A program made the position numbers and the translations under genes. 64,000 nucleotides of DNA from Polytrichum commune (taxonomy: Eukaryota > Streptophyta > Polytrichopsida > Polytrichales > Polytrichaceae), in the NCBI GenBank assembly GCA_950295325.1, contig OX485803.1, positions 75,967,554 to 76,031,553 on the forward strand, in the 5' to 3' direction. The notes under the pieces were generated by a model. It did no database searches and was not told the DNA's origin. It was given only the letters and a program-made list of their open reading frames with translations. Within the stretch, counting starts at the first letter, position 1. Each line of letters begins with the position of its first letter. Shown here piece by piece: positions 56,471 through 64,000 of this stretch.

Positions 56471-56962
56471 GGGCCACTTCACACACGAGACTGACAGCCC
56501 ATGACCATTACACTTTAAGCACTCTCATTGGTGGAAAAGGCGGAGCCGGTCCAAGTTCGCCTCACACTACGCTTGAGGGGCCAATGGAGTATGTGAATGC
56601 AAGATGGATGTAAAGTTTACATGGATTTCTACATGGCATCGAATGGATCATGTTTCAATTGGATTATTTTCAAAAACCACTTCTTGGAGGTAGGCGTTAC
56701 ACGAAACCGGGAGACCATGGCACTCTGAACGCTACAACTGTTGATTTATTCTATTCTATCATGCATGAGGACCCGCATGAATAGAGATTCATTGAAATAG
56801 CATTTGGTTGAGGGCCCGGTCAGATATGACTTCACACTACACTTGAGGGTCCGTGACCACACTACATGATTTTGGAGGTGTGTTGGGACGGCCTTTGGAC
56901 ACTTTCTTTGGGGCTCTCACAATTTCATGGTCATGGCTCTTGGCTTGTGTGTGAAGTGGCCC
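56471..56962 (-). mobile_element. Harbinger/Tourist-like MITE, copy B
   Basis: The 492-bp element has ends GGGCCACTTCACACACGAG and its inverse, flanked by TAA at 56468-56470 and 56963-56965, an exact 3-bp target duplication. The sequence is the reverse complement of copy A (18916-19419) with moderate divergence. Confidence 0.88.
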
Positions 56963-56965
56963 TAA

Positions 56966-59470
56966 GTTAAATGAGCATAAAAACAACACTTCCAAGAACT
57001 TTTGCTAATTTCAAGTACGTTTCTTAGCCCATATGTTTTTTTCAATTTTTTTCTATAATCTGCACAGTCATGAAGAGTCTACAAACGACATTTAGGGTTC
57101 CATAAATGTAGATTGTTAGGTGAGAATCGTTCTGAAATTGATCTTATTGCATGTGAGAGCCTTTTATTAAACGAAGGTGTTATACTCCTTTAGTGGAACA
57201 TTTTTTTCTTGCACTGCCTTGTTGAGCAGATAGATTCTAAATCAATCATTGTGATATACCAAATTGTATGCTCTTCTTAAAGCATGTCCCTTGTTATATT
57301 TGATTATTCTAAAAATACAATCTCTAAAATTTTAGGTTTCATATGGAAAAATATAAAAAATTCCATCAAAGCCGCCTAGGTAGTTGAGTGCCATGGGTAA
57401 AGAAAGTTAGTGGGGGTCTCCTTGGGGAGGAAAGGATTAACAAAGCATGGATCACTATATTCGTTAATTTGAGACTTTCTCTTGTCTCAAATTAATATAT
57501 GGACCACAACAACATGGTCTTATGTTTGGGTCGTCCTACCTAAAGCATCTTGATATGAGTTCTTAATTGGGTTCTTGATATGAACACTCGCTTCAAAGTA
57601 TTTGCATCTTACAACATTCTCCAATATCTGTGTGATTTTATCCATGTTCTTATATTTGTAACTGTCTCAAAATGCCGAAAAAGTCCCAAATTAATGAATA
57701 TAGTGATATGGCTTTGATAAGAAGTTGTCATCCAATTGTATTTGGCTACCCTAGTATAGCATTATTGTATAAGTGGATGTTTGGTGTGGTTTCCTAAGGT
57801 CCATAGTTCTTCTCTCAACTATAATCATAAGTTTAGTCATAGCGTTCATCTTATCCTTCACCTTTGCCATCCTCCAACAATCGTCAAGTGGCCTTTCTCA
57901 CAATCTAACCCTTGACATTCTCTATCTTTAACATATTGTTTCTTCCACATGGCATCTCTCCATCTCAATCAACAACTATGTCTCCATTATCCATTTGAGT
58001 GAATTACCGTTCTAATCTATCCTGAGCATTGGCAAGCTATGGTTTTAATGCAACTCTCTATTGCAATTATGCACACCAACACCTTCCTTTGGCCAATGAT
58101 TTTATGGGCACTCTTAAATTTCAAGTCTTCATTCAACTTTTTGTGAATAACTTTAATCCTCGTTTTAGACTAGTCCATCTAATTCTTCCTCTCTTCTACA
58201 TAGTCGTTTCCAGGCTTATAACGGGTGTTGATTATGTGAGCCAATATGTCAATAAACATCCGAAAAGAAATAGTGAATGAAATGATGACATCTATATCTC
58301 ACTTGCCCTAAGTGGTTCTAAATGAAGTGTGAAACTACTACAAGATACAGACAATGCACTATAGATCCTAGAATACAAATCCATAGGTTTGGCCCAACCA
58401 ACACTAGAGATGAGCTAAAGAATGTTATGGACTAAGAGACTTATCAATAGGATTCTTATAAATATGAGGGTTTTTCTCCCAAATTTTATGATTGATTCAT
58501 TGGAGTTTGAACAATTGTTACTTATTGCTTAGTTATTGGTGGACATGCCTTCATAAAAACTCATTAAGAATGCCAATTTTTAAATTATATTACTTAATTG
58601 AAATACCCATCTGATTTATGACAAATTTATTAATTGTTCGGCATAAGTGTGCTAGATGAGCTATATGTTGTTGTAAGGTAGAGGGTGCTTAAACCAACAC
58701 TTTAAGCTATTGCACATACATATGGCTATGTGGTTGATATATAAAATATATATTCATATTAGCCTTTGGGCTTAAAATAGGTATCAAGAAAGAAAAAATA
58801 TTTTTAGTATCAATTGAATATTTGATGAATATTCAAAGTCAAAACTACTAGCTTCCTTATACCAATCCATAGACCCCGTGTATGGCAACCTCACATATGA
58901 TGAGGACCCCCACCTTCATTGCCTAGAACCAACACAACATAGCTGGGTACTAGACCCAAACCACATCAAAGCCCAAGTAGTAATGGTATGCAAAGCCACA
59001 CGGCTACCTCCATGATCCCTCGCGGTTCGCTTGCAAAACCATCACCTTGCATTCCGGGAACTGACCCTTTTGTGCTTTGTGGGCCTACCTCCTTGGCGTT
59101 GTGAATAGAATGACTAGAATAGGCATTGACAAGCCACCCTAATCCCACCTTGAACCAACCCGAGATAGAGTGGAGCCCGTTACATACCCTACATGAAGGT
59201 CATGGAGGCCGCTATGAGGTGGCATCACTAATGGCACCTAAAACCGTCACTCCGTGGGCCCAGACACTCCTACACCGCCGGATATGGTTCAAGGTTGTAG
59301 AGTGTTGACAATTGGGAGGCGTTTATAGGTGTTGGTTTTGGATGGGGTGTTGGATTTAGCACCCTCTACCTTAGTGACACACAAGACTGGGAATACAAAT
59401 GATCAAAAGAGCAGTAAGGATTTTTGAGCCAAGTTACGGAGGAGGGAGATGAAGTTCCCGAACTAACACC
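56966..59470. other. Non-coding, no gene supported
   Basis: About 2.5 kb. The 83-codon frame at 58029-58280 and those at 58966-59308 are not credible. 58.86-59.33 kb is GC-richer than its surroundings but has no recognisable repeat partner. Confidence 0.35.
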
Positions 59471-59475
59471 AAGAA

Positions 59476-59640
59476 CAAAGGCGAGCTTGAGGGAACAAGG
59501 AGAAGCCTTCGGGAACAAAGGCGAGCTTGTGGGAACAAGGAAAAGCCTTCAGGATCAAAGGAGAGCCTGTGGGAACGAGGAGGAGCCTTTGGTAATAAAA
59601 AGGAGCCGGTGGGAACAAGGCACTAGCGTTAAAGGCGGAT
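59476..59640 (+). repeat. GGGAACAAGG-type minisatellite
   Basis: Five degenerate units of about 30 bp built on GGCGAGCTTGTGGGAACAAG and GAAGCCTT. The 91-codon frame across it has no stops only because the unit length keeps frame, so it is not called as a gene. Confidence 0.75.
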
Positions 59641-59947
59641 TTTGTGACGACCCCGGTCTTGGAGGCCGCATGAGACCCCATGTCTCAAGCAACGATTGAA
59701 GACCTAGTCTTGAAGATTGATGAAGACCTTAGACTTTAAAACACTAGAGTTTAAAAAAAAGTTTTGAAAACTACTAAAACTGCCTAATGTCGACAAAAAA
59801 TAGATGTTAGGAAACGGTTGGTCTCCAATTTTAAATTGGTAAATCATATGTATTGAATTTAGATAGCTAAGGCATTTCAGTGATATTTTAGTAAATCCAA
59901 AAATTATGTTTCATTATGCTTTTTCAAGATTCCAAACACTATGAAAA

Positions 59948-59962
59948 GGGGGGGGGGGGGGG
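59948..59962 (+). repeat. 15-base G run
   Basis: Fifteen consecutive G. It is the longest such run in the window. Confidence 0.95.
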
Positions 59963-60210
59963 ACTAGGACACTTATAGCACTTCCTTGTCCCCGCATATC
60001 TTACGTGAAGTGTCTCATGGTTACCTTGGAATACTACCGGATACTTGAGACTTTTTGAGAAGAAAGAAAGAAAAAATACGCCCATACATTGTACCAGCAT
60101 GAATGTGAGCCCGTTATCCAAATGCTTAACGCGGCGGACCGTGTTGTAGCATGAGGAGTTATGCCTCTTTTGGGAGGTGGGCTTTATTAGTTAAAAGGTT
60201 CGGTCCCATT

Positions 60211-61037
60211 TTAGGGAGGTGCGACAATAGTTTGTTTATTGTCAAGTTTCCTTTTGTTGAGTACAAGATAGGTAAGGTATTTAATGGCATTTTGATGTAT
60301 GTTTTTCATGAGAGTTTTGATGTTAGTCTTTGGGATTTTGAGGTCGATTAGTTTTTCAATGGATTGTTCGTGTATAGCTCCTCTTACTCCTGTTGTAATA
60401 GTGATAAGGGGTTCCTTTTCCAACCTTTGTTTCATATAGTATTAATTAGTGGGTCGTATTTTGCGTGTTTTTGTGTGAGGGCTTGTTTGGGGAATCTGTC
60501 GTGGTAGTATGTGAATTCAATGAATTGTATTGTGTGTGTGTGTGAAGGTAGTAAGGGAGTTGGAGTGTGGTTTGGGGCGCCTAGTATGCAGAGGATATCT
60601 GGTCTTAATCTGGCTTGGCATTGGCAACTTGTTTGTGGGCATGTACATTTTATTAGCCATTCTAGGACAGTTTGTTCTTGGTTCATGTTATTGAGGTTGC
60701 TTGCATTTGTTAGAGTGTAGTATCGGGTGTGTTTGTTGGCTTGTAGTGTCTGAGTGATGAGGTGTACCGCCTTATTGTGGCAAGCTATTCTCAGGCCTTT
60801 CAGATAAGGGTGTTTGCACATTGATAGTAAATGGGGCCATGTATCTCTGTCATTTTTGTGGCATAGTGTGCAGTTGGGGTTTTGGAATTTGAGAAGCCAA
60901 AAGATGTTTTTCCTATGGTTGCCCATGTATTGGGCATATCTAAATTTTAATGTTTGGGTGATTTGGGCATCCGTTACTTCTTTATTTTTCCAGAAATGAT
61001 TGGAGAGTTTTTTATTTATTGTTTGTTGGTTAGCCAT
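60211..61037 (-). pseudogene. Retroelement C-terminal region with Cys/His motif
   Basis: The frame 60432-61037 (201 codons) has KFRYAQYMGNHRKNIFW, then C-T-L-C-H...DTWPHLLSMCKHP, a zinc-binding-like C-x2-C...H...C pattern as found after RNase H in many LINEs, then CTCPQTSCQCQARLRPDIL. It runs into a frameshift at about 60432. The next frame (60211-60435) continues the same protein: PLITITTGVRGAIHEQSIEK and IKYLTYLVLNKRKLDNKQ. It overlaps the RNase H frame upstream by 22 bases through another frameshift. I recognise the string of blocks as a retroelement family of seed-free plants and charophyte algae. Its function is nucleic-acid binding by inference. Confidence 0.65.
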
Positions 61038-61605
61038 TTTTCTACGTATGGGAATTTGTTTTGGGCACTTGCTACTTCGCGGTTGTCGTGTGTGGTTGTT
61101 GGGCAGCTTGCTAGCCAGTAGGGTGAAGCATGTGCTAGGTGTATGTGAGGTGTGGTTGATGGTTTTTCCTTAAGCGTTCCCTCGTTGGCTAATGTGTCAG
61201 CTATTTCATTTCCCATGATGCCCGTATGGGCCCGTACTTTGTGGATGTGGATTAAATGTGGGGTCCAGTATATTTGATGTATTATGATTGCTATAAAGAG
61301 TTTATCTGGGTAGTGGTGTTGTGAAGTTGGATGTTGTATGTGGTTATTGATTAAATATATGTTGTTAAGGTTGTCTATGAATATGTGTGTGTCAATTTGA
61401 GTTTTTTGTATGGTTTTGATGGCGATGAGTATAGCGTTTAGTTCTGCCCTTAGGATATTTTGATATCTCGGTAATTTTTTTGATATGTGGGTGTTATTGT
61501 TGGGGCTATATATTCCGGAGCCTGCCGTGTTGCCTTCTATTTGTCTTTTGGAATTTTTAGAAGGGGGGATAAATGACCCGTATGTGTATATGCATTGTTG
61601 CGGGT
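61016..61605 (-). pseudogene. Retroelement RNase H domain
   Basis: One open minus-strand frame without a start codon covers an RNase HI-like domain: IYTYGSF at the position of the usual YTDGS (first catalytic Asp replaced by Tyr), then RAELNAILIAIK with the Glu, IFIDNLNNIY with the second Asp, and KVRAHTGIMGNEIADTLA with the His and last Asp. RNase H degrades the RNA strand of RNA-DNA hybrids during element copying. The N-terminus is joined to the upstream module by a one-base frameshift near 61590. Three of four acidic positions survive. Loss of the first Asp should abolish activity. Confidence 0.75.
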
Positions 61606-62853
61606 GATATTTGAGAGGGTGTTTGTGGTAGTATTTGGTTGGTAGCGTTATTGGGGGGATGTTTTTTTGTTGTGGGGGTATTATTTTTGGGTGTATATTT
61701 CCATGTGTTTGAGAATTTAATGCGGTAGTTTGGTTTCGTGGTTTTAATGGGATATGTGTCTATGTGTGTGTTAGTCGTGTGTTTCAGTATGTGTGCTAGT
61801 TCGTGTGGAGTTTGTAAGTTGGGTGTTGGGTTTGCTTGGCTATGTATGCAGATTATTGATGTGAGCGATGGTTCTATATAGTGGTAGTATTTTGGCCATT
61901 CCGGTGGGGGGTTATATTGTATTGTGTGTATGTCAACATTTGCGGTTAGTGGGATTTGTTGTGATGTCCAATCTTTGTGATTAACTATGAGGATGGTGAT
62001 TGTATTCGTATCTTCCTTGGCTGCCATTTTGGCCCAGTGGATGGCTTCTATAGTTGTGTTGTGGTCCGTGGGGTATGCTAGGCCAATGCCTTGCCATCTG
62101 GAGGATTGTGCATGTCCCATGGAGCCAAATATGCTGTCACGGTTGTGAGGTGAGTAATATTGTGTGAGTTGTAGGGGGCATGTGAGTGGGGATGAATAGT
62201 ACGAGTGTGTAATTTTAAAGGATTCTATTAGTATTTTAGTAATTGCCGGGTGTAGTGTGTGGTGTAGATTCTTTGCTTGTATTTTTTTTGGTTTTTTCTT
62301 GAGGAGTATAGTTATGTTTCTTTGTATAAGCCATAATATTTATGTTTCAAAGTTTTGGGGAGGGGGTTGTAGGGAGTTATTTAGGTGTGTGAGGTTATTG
62401 TGGGAGAATTTATTCCATAGCCATTGTAGACGTTTGGTAGTGACGGTGGCCATGTATTTCCCTCTATGGTCGTATATGTGAGCTTCGGAGTTTTGTATTT
62501 GGATGGTTGGTTGGTTTGTTTGGCTGTCTTTGTTAGGATTGCACTCTTGTGTGGATAGTTTGAGGTTGGTGATTTTTAAGGGGGGGGGGGGGGTGTATAT
62601 ATTTGTTGTCCTTTGATTGGGTGTGGTTGGTGAGATTAGCGTATGTTCGGATGATTTTTTTTGTTCTGTTTGCTTCTTGTGGTATTGTGTTATGCATAGT
62701 ATATTATGTTCCAGTAGTATATTATCCGGGTGTAGTAGTTCTTTTTCTTTGCGCCATTGTTGTGTAGTCCCTTGTGGTAATTGCCATTGGCATAGGTACA
62801 TTCTTTGGATAGCTTGTGCTCCCCATTTGTCTCTTTTGGTGTTGATTTTTTGA
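61590..62853 (-). pseudogene. Retroelement N-terminal part: conserved region plus possible methyltransferase-like module
   Basis: From 62853 the minus strand reads MYLCQWQLP, LLHPDNILLEHNILCITQ, a C14-encoded Pro run (62580-62593), LKITNLKLSTQECNP, HIYDHRGKYMATV and KRLQWLWNKFSH, with a frame break near 62340. It then reads PAITKILIESF, SPLTCPLQLTQYYSPHNRD, IFGSMGHAQSSRWQGIGLAYP, EAIHWAKMAAKED, TITILIVNHKDWTS and PPPEWPKYYHY, ending at 61557. The SPL...YYSP...FG...W.G...A.P order followed by an ILIVNHKDW strand resembles phage-type adenine-methyltransferase-like proteins in algal and plant retroelements. The expected NPPY box would be the degraded YPTD. That assignment is inference; the rest is simply conserved coding sequence of one element family. 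Confidence 0.45.
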
Positions 62854-63010
62854 GACTTTTACTTAGTGACTCAGATACTTGAGACTTTTACTTGTAATTT
62901 GAGGATTTGAGACTTTTAAATTCGAGAAATTGAGACTTTCACTTGTAACTTGAGAACTTGTAGTTTTTACATGCGACCTTGTGAATTGGGATACTTGAGA
63001 CAATTGCTTG
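62847..63010 (+). repeat. TTGAGACTTTTAC degenerate tandem array
   Basis: Six units of about 26-32 bp start with TTGAGACTTTT or close variants. A matching piece (GATACTTGAGACTTTTTGAG) lies at 60040-60060 on the other side of the retroelement, so the array was split by that insertion. Confidence 0.75.
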
Positions 63011-63120
63011 AGAATTAGAAGAAAACTCAAGATTTTAACCTAACAACTTGGAGAGTAAAAATTGAGACCTAGACCTAAGAGGAAATCTCAACAAGACACT
63101 TAGAATTTCAAGGAAGAAAA

Positions 63121-63290
63121 AAGTGTGAAAATTGATCAACCAGATCAATTAACTTAGAAATTAAAGTTGACCAAGACATATGAAGATTGATCAATTGGAC
63201 CAATTAACTTAAGAATTAAAATTTTCAGAGACATGTGAAAATTGATCAATTGGATCAATCAACTTAGGAGATTGAGATATTCGAAACACT
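63121..63290 (+). repeat. 55-bp tandem repeat with internal palindrome
   Basis: ATTGATCAA falls at 63131, 63186 and 63241, exactly 55 bp apart. Each unit contains TTGATCAATTGGATCAA, an inverted TTGATC/GATCAA pair. Two further related GGATACTTGAAA units lie near 63390 and 63447. Confidence 0.85.
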
Positions 63291-64000
63291 TTTTGAAGAA
63301 ATTAGGAGAACTTAATTACTTGTAACATTGTAGAAGTAATCAAAAAAATTGAAGAAATTGGTTACTTGAGACTTACAAAATAATTCAAGGAATATGGATA
63401 CTTGAAATTTTACTTAGCCGTGAAAGAAATCCAAGAAATTTGGATACTTGAAACTATGCACTAATGATTTGAGTGAATGAGCCAAAAATAGATACTTAGC
63501 AAAGCACATAAACCGAGGCAAAATTACAAAGACGAGGGTTTGAAGCCACTTTCCAAGAGTTACACTCAAGTAAGCTTAGATAGTAAACTCATCAAGTGTA
63601 CCCAAAAGAATGCCACAAGGGATCTAGTCAAGGGGAATGAAGATACATTCTAAAGCGAAGGGAAGATTATGCTGAACCGTAAAGTAGGCCGAATCTCACA
63701 TTCCTTCATTCTCCAAAGATACTTAGAAATCCAATTAAAATAAGTTACAATGTATCAACTCATTAGCCAATCCATGATGATGCCTTCCGCCACACTTCCA
63801 AGAGATTATGAGGTGGCCCTTAGACATGCCTCATGAGTATCATCGAATCTAGGATTTTATAGTTGATCTACAAATTGGTGCAACTTGGTCAATCGGTGGG
63901 ATGACCCATATCGACACTATAATATGAAATATAATATTTATGAAATACAAATTTAGAGCCATTGAGGTTCCCTAGTGATACCTATGCATATATATATATA
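63291..64000. other. Non-coding, no gene seen
   Basis: Apart from the two GGATACTTGAAA units the stretch is featureless and ends in a TA microsatellite at the window edge. Confidence 0.45.

Larger units (their letters stand above)
60061..62846 (-). mobile_element. 5'-truncated non-LTR-like retroelement with RNase H, no reverse transcriptase
   Basis: The insert lies inside TTGAGACTTTT repeat DNA that resumes on the far side. The nonamer TTTTTGAGA occurs at both borders (60052-60060 and 62847-62855) and may be the target duplication, although it resembles the host repeat. Read on the minus strand, the coding order is an N-terminal conserved region, a SPLTCP...PPEW module, RNase H, a Cys/His region and a conserved C-terminus. 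The minus-strand 3' end is a TTTTTTCTTTCTTTC tract rather than poly(A). Reverse transcriptase is not present; it would lie beyond the 5' break at 62.85 kb if it is N-terminal in this family. Confidence 0.7.

Noticed and set aside
58029-58280. 83-codon frame with hydrophobic segments
   Set aside because: No homologue, no start context and no conservation evidence.
59424-59699. 91-codon charged repetitive frame
   Set aside because: Open only because it crosses a minisatellite; no other coding evidence.

Overview
This window looks like nuclear DNA of a land plant, probably a seed-free one (bryophyte, fern or lycophyte grade). It is AT-rich, has one plant-type F-box gene, and is otherwise filled with relics of transposable elements. 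I cannot name the species. The group assignment is inference from the style of the F-box protein and of the Copia, PIF/Harbinger and retroelement proteins.

Genes. Only one locus looks like a functional host gene: a single-coding-exon F-box protein at 23733-24866 (+). It appears to have spliced non-coding exons upstream and possibly downstream. Everything else with protein similarity is mobile-element derived: a Ty1/copia polyprotein (100-3078, -) with two active-site residues lost; three degenerate PIF/Harbinger transposases (13.6-14.1, 29.7-30.1 and 38.5-39.4 kb), one with a Myb/SANT-like partner; three relics of a SWIM-containing, MULE-like family (40.6-45.6 kb); a decayed gag-like gene in a CCGGA-rich block (49.2-50.7 kb); and a 5'-truncated retroelement at 60.1-62.8 kb (-) whose RNase H follows an unusual module.

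Non-autonomous elements are the most informative part. They include a 1.5-kb terminal-inverted-repeat element at TTAA that carries a five-unit 188-bp satellite (9963-11473); a 412-bp element with perfect 48-bp inverted ends and an 8-bp target duplication (30869-31280); Harbinger-type MITEs at 18916-19419 and 56471-56962, the first nested inside an older element; two MITEs of one family on either side of the F-box gene (23073-23446, 25987-26332); an element with ends built of 7-bp repeats (44503-45890); long foldbacks (5429-5752, 53124-53580); and an array of dyad-centred ~235-bp units (53.8-55.1 kb).

Layout. 0-3.1 kb Copia; 3.1-9.5 kb tandem repeats, a foldback and an inverted pair of one unknown protein relic; 10-11.5 kb satellite-bearing element; 13.6-15 kb Harbinger relic; 17-20.2 kb nested inverted-repeat elements; 20.4 kb GC-rich hairpin; about 21-25.7 kb F-box locus; 29.7-31.3 kb transposase relic and MITE; 32-36 kb motif-rich non-coding DNA; 38.5-46 kb transposase graveyard; 48.5-52 kb CCGGA-rich relic; 53-57 kb foldbacks and MITEs; 59.4-63.5 kb minisatellites interrupted by the retroelement. 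The stop codons in several relics are of the kind produced by C-to-T change, which suggests long-term methylation-driven decay. All judgements were made by eye, without alignment or database search.
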